Both the position numbers and the translations under genes were made by a program. The notes under the pieces were generated by a model that did not search any database, was not told the DNA's origin, and saw only the letters and a program-made list of their open reading frames with translations. This document shows positions 20,599 to 33,300 of a DNA stretch of 64,000 bases, in pieces. Within the stretch, counting starts at the first letter, position 1; every line of letters begins with the position of its first letter. The DNA lies in NCBI GenBank assembly GCA_030063045.1, contig JAQSEB010000045.1, positions 1-64,000 of the forward strand, given 5' to 3'. Origin of the DNA: Pratylenchus scribneri (taxonomy: Eukaryota > Nematoda > Chromadorea > Rhabditida > Pratylenchidae).

Positions 20599-23500
20599 TT
20601 AAAATCGTAATTTATTGTTCATTTCCGCGCCACTTGGTATTGGTACCATCCCTCCTAAAATTGCCGTATTTGTGTTGTTCAATTTGATGGTCGTCTTCTT
20701 CTTTTCTTGTTGCTTTTGACGCCAACGAAGCAGCAGCCAGTAGGCCAGAGCACAGGTGACACCGTCCAAGGAGCATAGGAAAATGCCAATTTCACCAGTA
20801 TACCGTGAATTTGGAATGCCACTAATCTGAAAAGAGATACATTAAAAATATATCAAAAAATGTAGGAATAATTATCATTAATTTGGCTTTAATATTGGTA
20901 AATAGCAGAAATAAATGTACCATAAATTTGAAAAAGTTTGACTTCAATTATATTTATGATTTTTTATGTAAAATGAAAATTTGGTTAAGCAATGTTTCAT
21001 AAAATTAGTCAATTGTCGGCTCACTAAGGAATATAATTTTTTGGATACTTTCAAAAAATTTTGTAGCCGTCCAAAGAAATTCATTTTTATACCAAAAAAT
21101 AGAGGATACTTTTTTGAATTTAAAAATTTTTTACCGTTTTACTAAAATCCTACTCCTCATTAGTGAGCCAAGAAATTGGCTCATTTTGTGTAAATGCAGC
21201 TTAATAAATGCCAAATTTATCATGATTTTTATCAAATTTGGTAAATATTAATATTAAATTACTAAAATGGCAAAATATGAATGACATAGGGAAAATTCAA
21301 ATTTATAATTTACTATACTAAATTTTATAATAAAATGAAAAATTCATTTTATTTTCCCTTCATAATTTAATAATTAAACTTCTTAAATAATAAATTTGCC
21401 AACTCACATAATTGAATAAGAATGTGGCATATCCAGGAATGATGCCCCAGGATGTTTCAATACAAATAGTGAACACAACAATTCGATTATTCTAAAATGT
21501 GATTTATTTATAATGCAATTCCCATTTATTTCCATAGCTCACCAATTTTTTTGCCAATTCCGTGCCATGCAGCTGATACAAAAAAATGGCACTGGTTAAC
21601 ACATTTGCAGTGCTGAATGTAATTTTGCCTACAGCTTGAAATAATCCACGATATTTGTAAAACATACAACTGGTCCATTCACAATTGACAACTATATTAA
21701 TAACCACAAAAAAAATAAATAGATTTTAAATTTATATTTTTTAATTGTGAAATTAAATAAAACATCTAAAATAGAATATTATGTATATTGATGAGGATTA
21801 AATAAAAAATGTGTTTATCTTTTATATAGGGTATTTTTATTTTGATTTCAAAATGATTAATCTAAAAAATAATTAAAATATTATTTTCCTCCATAATTCG
21901 CATAATTTTTTGCCTATATTTTGAGGTAAAAAAGAATTTCCTTGGAAAACTTTTACGGTTTAATCTTTAATGTTAGGGGTTAGGTTTATATTTGGGGCGA
22001 ATGGATTCTAGGGCTACAAATATCTAGGGGTTAGGGACATGGCTATAATGTTGTTGAGTCATTGTCATTTATATGGCCATAAGAATTTGGCCTATAACTC
22101 AGTTACCAATTAGTCAATTTAAGTGATTTAAAATATAGATTGTAGCTTTTTGTAGGCTTTCAAATGGTATATTGAATCCTATCCCTAAAGCTAACCCTAA
22201 AAATTTTCTTATTTTTGCCTCTAAATTAGAAGCAAAAAGAACGCTAATTAGGGAGGAAAAAATTGGCATTTAAAAAATAATGACCAAAAAGATATGACAA
22301 AAAAATTCTCTGCCATTTTTAGTCACACATAAATTTTTGAATTTTCTCTGAAATTCATTCTCTAATAAATTCATTACAATCAGTGGTTATACAATATTAT
22401 GAAATTTGCAAAATTTAAATAAAATAAAAGTTTGATTTGGTGCACATAATTTTGCGCTAAAATAAATATTTTTAATTGTTAAATTTAATAAAATAAGCTT
22501 AAAAAGGTAATAATAATATGGAAAAAATAAGGCAAAATAACTAAAATTACTTATTTCATATTTTTATAATTTTCAGAATTTATAGAAGTTTAAAAGTTTA
22601 ATTAAATTTCTCATACACTTGTCTATGTCCAATGGCAATTCGCTCATAAAGCCAATGGCACTGTAAATGGCAACAGCAAAAATTATTGCAATTTCAACCA
22701 TATGAAAATGACGCTTTTTGAAGAAATTTGCCATAGGGAAACGAAGCATCAAACATCGTTCCAAAGTGAGCATGAATGCGGCTGCCGGTGCTATCCCATA
22801 ATAAACATAAGCCAACATGCCAGTCCAAAATAAAATCTAGAAATTTTATGATTAAAAATATTAATTTAGTTATTTATTATCAGAGAATTTTTATTCGAAT
22901 AAATTAATTTTACTTGTTTTTATTAAAACATAAAAAAATTTTAAACTTAATATTTAATGAAAAAAATAAAGAAATGATTTTTTGCTAAAAATTAATAAAT
23001 AATAAATATCTTTTTGTTTAATTTTTTACATATATTTTTGCATCTCATAAATTATTTTTATGTTTTTTAGAATTTAAGTTCTAATTTTTGTTTTTTTTTA
23101 TAACGAAATGAGCCACGATTTACATTCAATTGAAATTGGATAATATTTATTTTGCAGAAAAAATTTTTGAAATTGCAGAAAAGACTATTTATTTTGCAGA
23201 AAAGGATATCCTGTCTTATAAATAGTGAAAATGCAGAAAAAAACATTGAAATTGCAGAAAAGACTATTTATTTTGCAGAAATAATTGAAATTTTTTACCG
23301 AGCATTATAATCGGTCTAAACCGGTTTCCCAATCTACCCAAACTATTTTAAAATATTTTTTATGATTGGAAATGGCTTGTAATATTGAAATTTGGATAAA
23401 ACGGATTTAGTAAAGGCCAAAATGGGCCAAAAGGGGATGCGCGGGATATATCCGGATATATGGGGATTAGAGTGGATATAGGGGGATTAAGCCCAGATAT

Positions 23501-25946
23501 GAATGATAAATGGCCTGGAATGCCACTGGAAGGTCGGGGAATTGTAATAGAGGCACGGAGAGTGCGCGGGATTACGTTGGATAAAGGGGGATTAATGTTG
23601 ATATGGGGCGATTAAGGTGGATATAGGGGATTAAGCTGGATTAAGCCCCGGAATAGATGGGCGCGAGCCGGTTTTGGGCTGTTTTGCTTCCGGCTTCGCG
23701 AGATTCCTATGCTCCGAACCCCTAAACCCTAACCCCTAGCCCCTAGAACCCATGCCGCCCCTAAGCATAACCCTAACCCTAGCCCCTAACTAAGCATAAT
23801 CCCCCGGTACTAGTCTGTTATTGGGGGGTGCAAAATTTTAATGGGGGGTGCAAAATTTTAATGGGGGGTGCACTGTAAAATTTATTTTTCTGCCTCTCCC
23901 CATAGTTTATTGACTGAAAAATAGTAAGAGAAGAAATTCTAAACCAAAAAAAGTCTAATCTACTCCTACACCTAAACCTAACAATATACTTTCCCTAAGC
24001 CCATCCGGGCTTACCCTAAACCTTAGTCTACCCTACTTTTAACCTCATTAGGGATTTAGAAAAACTTTTTAGGAGTTTAGGGTAGCTAAGAATAAATTAT
24101 GAGGGCTGGTTGTGTATTATGGGTAAGATTTAGTGTGGGTACTGGGTAGGATTTATGAATAGGGTAGGTAGAATTCGGTTTAGGGTAGTTCTTCTATTGT
24201 GTAATGGTCTTTAAAGTATTGGGTGAGGCAGGATAATAAATTTTACAGTGCACCCCCCATTAAAATTTTGCACCCCCCGTTAAAATTTTGCACCCCCCAA
24301 TAACAGACTAGTACCTAATCCCCCTACATCCGGCTTAATCCCACGCACTCTCAGGATCTTTTGTCCACTTCTCCGATCTTCCAGTGGCCTTCCGGACCAT
24401 TTTCCATCCATTTCGAGGCTTAATCCCTCTTAATCCTCCTTAATCCCCCTATATCCGGCTTAAACCCGCGCACTCTCAAAGCTTCTGGATCATTTCTATA
24501 CCATCCCGAATCCATCCGAATCATCACCCATCCATTTCATACATTAATCCCCTTTAATCCGACCATATCCACTCTAATCCCCATATATCCGGATATATCC
24601 CGCGCATCCCCTTTTGGCCCATTTTGGCCTTTACTAAATCCGTTTTATCCAAATTTCAATATTACAAGCCATTTCCAATCATAAAAAATATTTTAAACTA
24701 GTTTGGGTAGATTGGGAAACCGGTTTAGACCGATTATAATGCTCGGTAAAAAATTTCAATTATTTCTGCAAAATAAATAGTCTTTTCTGCAATTTCAATG
24801 TTTTTTTCTGCATTTTCACTATTTATAAGACAGGATATCCTTTTCTGCAAAATAAATAGTCTTTTCTGCAATTTCAAAAATTTTTTCTGCAAAATAAATA
24901 TTATCCATTGAAATTTAAAATAAAAATTTAAAAATAATTAAAAATAAAAAGTTATTTAAATAGTAAATATCAATTTATTTAATTTTTTTCTCACATATTT
25001 TTGCATCTCATAAATTATTTTTATATTATTTGGAATTTAAGTTCTAATTTTTTTTATGAAATAAACGAGACAATTGACAACATCAAAATCAAATTGAAAT
25101 TAAAAAAAAATAAAAAATAATAAATAATTAAAAAAAAATAAATAAGATAATTTTTTCAAATTCCATAAAATTTGATGCCATTTCCTTCACATCCATTTTA
25201 TGGAACTATTTATTCTTATTTTTTTGCATTGATAAATTTTTGTTCGTTGTTAAATTAAAATTTTAGTTTTCCGCATTGCGCATTTTTAATGTTTTTAATT
25301 ATTTCAAAAAAATTAATTCCGAAGTAAGACTAATAATCAAATTTGCTATTAAAAAAATTCTGAATATGGATTATGAAGGTGCTTAGACTTAGATAGTGAT
25401 TAACTTTTTAATAGCAATGCTAAAAATATTTCAAGAAATTTTCTTCATTTTTTTTGATATATTCAGAATATTATTTAGGATTTGATTACTCGCTAAGTTA
25501 GATTGTTTAAAGTTATAACCAAGTTATTCTGGTCAAAAATCAAATTGGCAATAATTCACAACGAAAAATTAAAATTCTTATCAACTCACCTCTGGTGAAT
25601 ATGGATTCACTGTATAAGTGCCTGGCAAATGCCAATTCCAGACTCGATAAAAATGATAGGGTAATGAAATAAATGAGCCAACAATTTGAACGCAAAAGAG
25701 TAATTTTAATGCCGGAGAGAATTTCGCCCCATTTGGGATTGATGAAAATGAACAGCAAAAAATGCGACCAAATATTTTGTTCGGAGAAGAAAGTAGTAAA
25801 AGGGTAATGAACAATAATAGGGAAAAGCATTGGGCAATGGCGCAAATGCAATTCTGGCCAAATTGAAGAAATGGCAAATATTCGGGTGGAGTGGAAGTGG
25901 ATTTGAGGACAATGGATTCAGATTCGGCGGCAGTGGATGAAGACAT
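20599..25946 (-). CDS. Serpentine 7TM receptor (345 aa) with a transposon-filled first intron
   Basis: Five minus-strand exons with consistent phases: 25946-25590, 22836-22617, 21691-21543, 21491-21408, 20826-20599. The 345-aa product has seven hydrophobic segments: CAIAQCFSLLLFITLLLL, LFCVQIVGSFISLPYHF, LAYVYYGIAPAAAFMLTLER, IAIIFAVAIYSAIGF, then segments near TANVLTSAIFLYQ, VVFTICIETSWGIIPGY and IGIFLCSLDG...WLLLRWR. A short extracellular Ser/Thr-rich N terminus and a polar cytoplasmic tail flank them. The LERCLMLRFP motif at the end of segment 3 occupies the DRY-equivalent position. It is a nematode-type serpentine chemoreceptor, class not determined (clearly different from the srg-like gene at 1.5 kb). 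Intron 1 is 2,753 nt and carries a nested pair of inverted-repeat elements; the other introns hold smaller repeats. Confidence 0.8.
21005..21180. repeat. Small MITE-like inverted repeat in receptor intron
   Basis: GTCGGCTCACTAAGGA on the left and its near complement TCATTAGTGAGCCAA on the right enclose about 150 bp of AT-rich DNA. Weak but recognisable. Confidence 0.4.
21990..22160. repeat. Dispersed repeat containing GGCC(T)ATAACTCAGTT
   Basis: The block GCCTATAACTCAGTTACCAA followed by AGTCAATTTAA...GTAGCTTTTTGTAGG recurs at about 60930-61010 (GGCTATAACTCAGTTGCCAA...). Function none visible; probably a transposon fragment. Confidence 0.45.
23127..24915. mobile_element. 1.8-kb fold-back element with long inverted arms
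   Basis: Arms of roughly 350 bp or more are near-perfect inverted copies. The outer parts hold repeated TTTTGCAGAAAA / TATTTATTTTGCAG words; inner parts hold GGGGATTAAGCC and GGATATATGGGGATTAGAG motifs. A directly repeated segment (GCATCTCATAAATTATTTTT and neighbours) lies on both sides (about 23040-23095 and 25005-25058). A second element is nested at 23806-24315. No coding capacity. It occupies intron 1 of the 7TM gene. Confidence 0.8.
23806..24315. mobile_element. 510-bp MITE nested in the fold-back, 9-bp TSD
   Basis: Ends GGTACTAGTCTGTTATTGGG in inverted orientation, followed by repeated GGGGGGTGCAAAATTTTAAT units on both arms. It is flanked by the 9-bp direct repeat TAATCCCCC (23797-23805, 24316-24324). 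Caution: TAATCCCC words are common in the host element, so the duplication could be coincidental. Confidence 0.75.
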
Positions 25947-26683
25947 TGTTTTTGGTCACGGTGAAAATTCAGAATATTTTTAAATTCTGTGAAAAATAAA
26001 GTAGATGAAAAATTATAAGGTAACCCTAGAAGAAAAATTTATTTTAAATTTGAATATAAATAACTAGAATAAAGTCCAAATAAATACTATAATTCATTAA
26101 AAGAGTAATACATTTTTGTATTTTACAAATACAAATCTATGATCAAATTATTGCCAAAAATCTGTTACAAAATTATTTTAAAATTACAGAAAATGTTGGA
26201 CTGATAAATTTAATAAGGTTATTAAAAATTTGTTCATTTATCTTCATGAATTTGTAAAAGACTCAACAAAAGATAAAAAAATGACCCAGGAAGTGGGAGC
26301 CAAAGGAAATTTATTTGAAATTTGAATACAAAAAACTAGAATCTAATAGTCCAAATAAATACTATAACTCTTTAAAAGGAGTACATTTTTTCATTTTCTA
26401 AGTCTCAAAAAGTACAATTTTTTGAAAGAATGTCACTCTGATAAATACAATTCAATGTACGAACAAATTATTGCCAAAAATCTGTTACAAAATGGTTTCA
26501 TTTTTTAAATTTTGAACATAAACTAATGTGACCATAATAAATATTTTAATATTGTGATTCCTCTAGTAAAAGGTGAAAGCTTTGAATATTTTGGTATTTT
26601 GAAAATGTTCAGAAAAATTTTTTCGAAATTAAATTTTTTATTTGTAAATTAGGCCAAATGTCAATCATTATTTTATGAGAAAA
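25947..26683. other. Upstream region of the 7TM gene; a local direct repeat
   Basis: AT-rich. The block TTATTGCCAAAAATCTGTTAC occurs at about 26149 and 26468 with matching flanks, showing an old roughly 300-bp direct duplication. No gene. Confidence 0.4.
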
Positions 26684-27357
26684 GGTTTTTTTGTCGACAA
26701 AATTGGATTCTTTTGTCGACAAAATGTTTTTTTTTTTGTCGACACTTAAAAATAAGTTTTTTTTGTCGACAAAAGTGGATTCTTTTGTCGACAAATCGGT
26801 TTTTTTTGTCGACAACTAAGAAAAATTAGTTATAGGGGGATTAAGCCCCGTAATGGACGGGAAATGGGCCAGAAGGCCACTAGACGGTCGGGGAGGTGTA
26901 ATAGAGGCCAGTAGAGTGCGCGGGATATGGCCGGATATAGGGAGATTAAGGTGGATATAAGGGGATTAAGCCGGATAAGCCTAGTTGGGGGCTAGGGATT
27001 AGGGTAAGGGGTTCGGAGCATAGGAATCAAGCGAAGCCGGAAGCATAACAGCCAACCAGGACTCACACTCATCTATTTCGGGGCTTTATCCGGCTTAATC
27101 CCCCTATATCCACCTTAATCCCCTATATCCGGCCATATCCCGCGCACTCTACTGGCCTCTATTACACCTCCCCGACCGTCTAGTGGCCTTCTGGCCCATT
27201 TCCCGTCCATTACGGGGCTTAATCCCCCTATAACTAATTTTTCTTAGTTGTCGACAAAAAAAACCGATTTGTCGACAAAAGAATCCAATTTTGTCGACAA
27301 AAAAAACTTATTTTTAAGTGTCGACAAAAAAAACCATTTTGTCGACAAAAAAAACCG
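26684..27357. mobile_element. Fold-back element with GTCGAC-rich arms
   Basis: Left arm 26684-26895 and right arm about 27140-27357 are inverted copies. Each arm carries five or six TTTTGTCGACAAAA-type palindromes (six left, five right), then TTAGTTATAGGGGGATTAAG. The interior shares TTCGGAGCATAGGAATC, GCGAAGCCGGAAGCA and TTAATCCCCCTATATCC with the fold-back at 23127-24915, so the two belong to one superfamily with different outer arms. Non-coding. Confidence 0.8.
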
Positions 27358-28001
27358 CACCCTTATTTTATTACAGCACATGACCATCCATGATAAGTGC
27401 ACCTCCCTCTGTCCTCTTCGTTTATTTGAATGAAATGATTGGAATTAAGAATGGTGAACATAAAATTGAATTTACAATTAATTTAATTTTTTTCCGATGA
27501 GATGGAATAAAATGAACAATAATTTGTAATAGAGAAAATAAGAAGGTCAAGCGATTGGCAAAATTTTTCCCAAGAATTTTCCTCGCGTAATTTTATTTAC
27601 TTTTAAATTAATTTTATTTATGGTTTGTGGAATAAAAAATAATTTTTTTTAATTTTATAAGAGAAGAAATTATTAAAGAGGAAAATTGTTTATCTATGAT
27701 AAATTTATTAAATTTGATTTTTTACTTATGATGCTGAATTTTATTTAAATGAATAGGTACAAAATTCTATGAATGGAACTTTTGGAAGTTGGAAGTGGAA
27801 ATTTTATAAGGCGAAAATTGGAAATTAAAAACGGAAATTAAAAGAAATGATAAAAATATGAATCCAGCGAAATGGTTTGGCAAAGTAATGGTAATTCTAT
27901 TTATATTTATGTATTGCTCCGCAGCAAATAAAAATGATAATTATAGTGTAAAAATATTATAAGTGCTAATTATTATGTGAAATATAAAGTTAAAAATTTA
28001 T
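27358..28001. other. Intergenic, nothing recognised
   Basis: AT-rich spacer between the GTCGAC fold-back and the 3' end of the minus-strand ncRNA. No ORF or repeat of note. Confidence 0.4.
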
Positions 28002-28350
28002 AAAAAAAATTGGGGGGTTCAGTGGCTTCATTTGGTCAAGGGATCGGTCTTCGGTGCAAGCTGCATTTGTTGGGGCCATGGCATTTGCCTCCATCCTCCG
28101 TGTATTATTTGGTGGGCCCCACCTCCACAAAGCCTTGAAGGCTTTTTCCTCCTGGGCCCGGTCTTGTTGGTCTCGTTCATTTCCTTTTTTTTTGTTTTTC
28201 CTTTTAATTTTTGATCTCCATGGCCCTTAGCTAGCGATGATTTTTGTGTCAACCCTGCCAGAGTCGACGTATCCTTTTGACCCCGCAGCATTGCTGACCG
28301 CACTTGACCATCCGCCGTGGAGCCATCCTTTCTCCCTGAACCCCACAGCG
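28002..28350 (-). ncRNA. Probable Pol III-type structured RNA, copy 1
   Basis: Minus strand. A TATA box (TATATAAGCG, 28371-28378) lies about 28 nt upstream of a predicted start near 28345, and a conserved block (CTATTGTCTGCTTCCCA) lies further upstream, as in snRNA-type Pol III promoters. The RNA would end in a run of eight T at 28009-28002. Terminal sequences GGGGUUCAG and CUGAACCCC (28344-28336, 28022-28014) form a 9-bp closing helix. GGUCAAG and CUUGACC form an inner helix, and GUCGACUC-UGGCA-GGGUUGAC a hairpin. A second copy at 54430-54746 keeps these helices with compensatory or wobble changes. It does not match 7SK, SRP, RNase P or MRP RNAs as I know them. Alternative: a SINE-like repeat. 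Confidence 0.55.
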
Positions 28351-28370
28351 AATGGAAAATGACTTCTCGC

Positions 28371-28437
28371 TTATATAGAATGCACTCTTTCTCTATGATA
28401 TTTTGTATGGGAAGCAGACAATAGGATGGGAAAGGCA
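28371..28437 (-). promoter_or_regulatory. snRNA-type promoter of ncRNA copy 1 (PSE-like block and TATA)
   Basis: Block at about 28395-28430 (TATTG-C/T-CTGCTTC-C/T-CA-C/T-ACAAAAT, minus strand) and TATA at 28371-28378 are both conserved in sequence and spacing upstream of copy 2, although neighbouring bases differ. Assignment as a PSE is by position only. Confidence 0.45.
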
Positions 28438-30374
28438 AAAGGAAAGGATCGCATTTGGGCGTTGTTTTTCGTCTTTTCTCTCATTTCTTTAGCTAATTCC
28501 TTTGGGACAACATCTCTTTTAAATTAAAAAGTTGGAATAAGGTAAATTGGGATTAATTAATTGAATAATTGAGGGAATTATAATTAATAATAAAATAATG
28601 GAATAATATAGAAATGTAAAACAAATTCGGCATAAAAATTTGGAGATTAATTATCAAAAAAGGAAAAAATATGAAAATGTTGAAAATTTCCGCTTATTGA
28701 AAAATATATTTAAATTTTAATTAACTAAAATCAAAATTATTTATATTTTATATATGTTTCCCATGCCCATTCAATGATTAAATCTCCAATGAATAAATTA
28801 AATGATTCCAGCAGATTTTTAGACAAGTGTTTTTCAGCTGCTGTTCCACAATGAAATAAAGCATAAAAAATAAGAGTTATTGTTATTGGTAATTAAAAAG
28901 TTCAGGAAATGTTCAAAAGCAATTTGTATTCTGCAAATGGAAATGGTAATACATATCTTTAGAATTATTTAAATTTACAATAAATTAATTAACAATTAAT
29001 ATTTTTAATGTTCCTGTACTTAATAATTAAATTTTCAATGAACTGTTGTTTTTTGAATCCCACTATTTTGTACTTTTCTAAACTCAAAATAGATGGAATA
29101 AAATAAATAAAAATATACTTATTTTGATTTTTTTCTACGTTTATTTCGCTCGTAATTTCAATTGATTATTTTAGTGATATTTAATATTTTGCGCATTTAT
29201 TAATATTTAAGCAATCTTTCAACCTATTAATTATTTTTATCTCTGTATGGAACATTTTTATATCAAAATGATTGAATAAAAATAATTGGCCAGGAAATTA
29301 TGGATAAAAGACTAAAATTGTGACCATCTTGGCATATTTTGCCTCTTTAACTTGTTGAAATTTCATATAAAATCCACTAATTCTTTGTTAGATCAAAAAA
29401 TTCATGGATAATGGTTTCAAATTTGCTAAATTTCTTAATGATAATATTCCTTTTAACGATTCATTTAAGGCGTAAATTTCTTTTCACTGAAAAAAATCCT
29501 CAATAATTTATTTTATTTAATATATTGATAAAATTTTAAATTCCATTTTTAGCTAATTAAATCATTCAAATATAATTCCACATATCCCAGTTCCATGGAC
29601 TAAGAAAGGTTTTAAAATTTAATTTGCCAAAAGAAGTGCAAAATGACAGCTGTAAAAAGAGACATAGAAAAGACATATGACAATTAAATGGCATTCAATG
29701 AAAAATTGTTTAATTTTTATCACATTTTAAAACTAAAATTGAATTTGCCATCAAATAGCCAAAATCTTGGCCATAATTTATGTCCAAAAAATTTTTATTG
29801 AAATTAAATTTTTATAAACATAAATTATTTTAGTACCGATTATCGGGATGCATATCGAAAAGAGTTTCAGGCGATTTGTTGTAGACAAATAATAAAGGAA
29901 AATGCCAGCATTATAAAAGTAGCACCAGCGCAAATTCGTGTTGAAACTACGATGTGAATGAATTCTGTTCAAATAATTCGACTAAGTATTTTTCAATGAA
30001 TTTCTCAACACATATTATAATATATTTAACTTCACAAATTGAAAATATGAAAAAATTTATATATTATTTTTGCAAAATTTTTTTTTATTATATTATTGAA
30101 ATTTATTGTAGAATTTATTTTTATAAACAAATTATATGCTTTTTTTGCAACAATCTAAATCCCATTTTTTTTAGTCAAACTAAATTAATAATAAATATGA
30201 TACGATGATTCAAGTATTTAGAAATAATATTCGCTAATGAATCAAAAAATCACAACTTTTTTTATTCCCAATAAAATAAAAAGATTTTATTAATAGTTTG
30301 TTAGATCGCTAATTTATAAGTCATTTTCTAAAATAGAAAGATTTTTATATTCATTGTGTCCATTCTATTCATTT
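28438..30374. other. Intergenic, nothing convincing
   Basis: About 1.9 kb of AT-rich DNA. A possible exon near 29830-29950 (minus strand) has plausible splice-like edges but no recognisable domain and no partner, so it is not called. Confidence 0.35.
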
Positions 30375-33300
30375 TTAAGCATAATCGTGTTCGTGTTTCA
30401 AAATTGGCTGATCAAGCATCAAAATATCTCCATGTATCTATAATAAAATGTATATTAAATTTAAATTCTATGAATAAGGAAAAAAGCGTCACTATAATAA
30501 TTCAATAAATTTATTTATTTTGCATTACAAGGCTAAATATATTCTAAACTTTTTTATTTCACTTATTAACAATTTCTTTATTTTTTCACCTCTGGTATTT
30601 AATTTATATATTTGGTTTGGTCTTGCAATTTTTTCAAAAAATTAATAATTCATAAATGTATATATTATTAACTTTTCAGAAATTCTATTTTTGTAACTGC
30701 AATCTAATAAAAAATAATTTAGTCAATTATCTTTTTACAAAAATTTCTTAAGAATTTTAAATCGAAATTTGGTATAAATATTTGAATCCGATTAATTATT
30801 AAAATATAAATTTATTTATATTTAAAGAAATACCTCGATTGTTTTGATGTGGAAATATGTGCTATTATAGGAATAATAATAAAATTTGTTGACATTGAGT
30901 TCTTGCACAACAATGTTGAATTCCTTTGGATGGGATGTGATGTTCATCTCAAATTCCATGCCGACACGGAATGGATTCGGATCCAATGCCAATTTATTCG
31001 ACCATTCTTTGACTCTCTCTCCATCCATATTCGTCTTAAATTATTTTAAAAATTAAATATTACTTTTATTAATACATCGATCTTAAGTTGACCAAACTCA
31101 GCAATATCCTTTGCCAAATTGCAGTGAATGTGGAGAGGAATTTCGCAGACCACGACTATATTTAAGAAAATTGTTATAAAAATAAAAATTCTTACTCAAA
31201 TTCGTTTGACATTCATTAATCTTTGGTATTTCACCATCGTAGTCAATCAAATCAATTGTGAATACTTTGGCATTTTTTGGAATTTTTCCATACAGAATAA
31301 GTATTGAACCTTTCTCAAAATAATCATTGCCAGGAAGAACGATTTGCGAAGGGCTTGAATAGCCTGCATGAACCTCTGAAAGAACCAAATCGCCTTTAAA
31401 CTGAAATAATCTCAATTAATTGATTTTTATATAAAATATTATATTGCCTGAATATAATTTGGTTTGATTCGCACTACCAATTCGATCTTTTGGTCATCAA
31501 TTAAAATGAGACTTTTATTAACGAATTTCTCGAAACGCCACGAAATAAAACTATTGAATTCTAAAATTTGTTTGAAGATCCAAACAACTTGATGACTATT
31601 TGACAATGGTTCGGATAAATATGAGACATTTATAAATTTATACATAAATTTCCAATTCTGAAAAATTATAGAATATCAAAAATAAAAATTGGTTAAAATA
31701 GAGAAAAATACACAAATTAAAATGGATTTAAAATATTTTGGTTTGTCTAAAAAATAGTAAATAATAATTTTTAATTTTTACAATATATCTTAAGTTCATT
31801 TCTTTTAAAAATTGTTTTTATTTAATATACAAATGGAAAATTTTTGCCTTTTTTACATAATTTTAATTTTTTAAATTATGAATAGATAGATTTGAATAAT
31901 TTTTATTCTTTTTACCGGGCATTGATTGCCGTAGCATTTTCCTAATTGATAAAAATTCTCATTCAAATTGGCATGGAAATGTAGCAAAATTTTGCCCCGA
32001 TTTTGTTCACCATAATGAAGGATTAAGTTTATATCAAATTTGGAGGCATTTTGTGGTAATTTCAATTTAACATATATTAGATTCTTTCTCTTTTCATCTC
32101 GATAGTCCAATTTAATAGAAAAAGAAGGATCAGAAATTGGTGCCGAGACATTCGATGAATTCAAGAATGGAGAATCCTTTAAAAAAATGCCAAAAAATTA
32201 TTAAATTTTTCCGATTCCCAATGATAATTTTTAATTATGTCATTTAAAAATAATGATTAAATAATTAAAAATCAAAATTATCAAATATTGAAAATTTGTA
32301 TTTTTCCTCTTTTATAGGCCCCATATCCCAAATAACTACTCTTATAAATTAAGCAATTAAAAATATTTCTTAAAATATTTTTTCTGATCATACCAATCTC
32401 TTTATTTGAAAACGATGCAATTCCCATCCATTATCGGCTTCAATCTGTACAAAATTTTAAATAAAATTTTTTAATTAAGCATTTTAAATAACCAAAATAT
32501 AATTAATCGAAGTGAACTTCAACGGATTATCAATTGCTTGAGTGAATATAAATGCACTTTCATTTTTACAATTCAAAGTTACCATATAATTTCCATTTTC
32601 ATCGATTCCAATATCCATTGAGAATTTTTGATCAATGTTTTTGTAAAGATTTTGTTTAATTTTATCCAAAATTGTCTCATTGGTTGATGGTTTGTGTTCA
32701 GTAAAATTCTAAATAAAATAAAGATTTTAGTAAAAAATTATTCATTCGGTAATATTATGTTTAATAAAAAAATAGAAAATAATACTTATTTTTTAAAAAA
32801 TTTTTAAATTTTCAAAAAAATCGAATTTTTGTTAAAATAAAAATTTTTAGTTTTTGAATATTATTTCTAATTATTGTAATATTCATATTGGCGGAAAATC
32901 CCTAAAAATATTTCAGAAATGAACAAAAAATACTTACATATTTGCTTTCAAAATTAATATAATTCCGTCGCATCAAAATTGTTAGAACCGTTTCGCCCAC
33001 TGAAAAATTAATAACAATTCAAAATTATGCAATTTAAATTTTCACTAATGTTCAATTTTTCTTACTTACTAATCGAATCGGGCTCTGTCCAATTATGCAA
33101 CAGATGAATTCTGAAATATCCATCAGTTGTAGCATTCAATCGGCCAGTTATGTGAATTTTATCACCAATTTTCAATGGCTTTTCCATGAGACTTCCAGTG
33201 AAAGGCAAATTAATTATTCCCCTATTGCTCGAATTGCTGCTGGTGTTATTTTCATCAAAATCATAGGGAATAATATTGTCGGAAGGCTCGAGAAACTGGA

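Noticed and set aside
23715..23790. CCCTAA-like runs suggesting an internal telomere repeat
   Set aside because: Irregular, short and inside a fold-back element; nematode telomeres are normally TTAGGC. Probably compositional.
26684..27357. Regularly spaced GTCGAC repeats as a CRISPR-like array
   Set aside because: The repeats are short palindromes in inverted arms of a eukaryotic fold-back element, without equal-length unique spacers or cas genes.
28040..28075. GGTCTTCGGT string resembling a 7SK hairpin
   Set aside because: It lies on the strand opposite the inferred transcript and is not conserved in the second copy.
28028..28438. 136-codon minus-strand frame with basic residues
   Set aside because: Overlaps the structured RNA; the corresponding frame in the second copy differs in length and sequence, whereas RNA helices are conserved.
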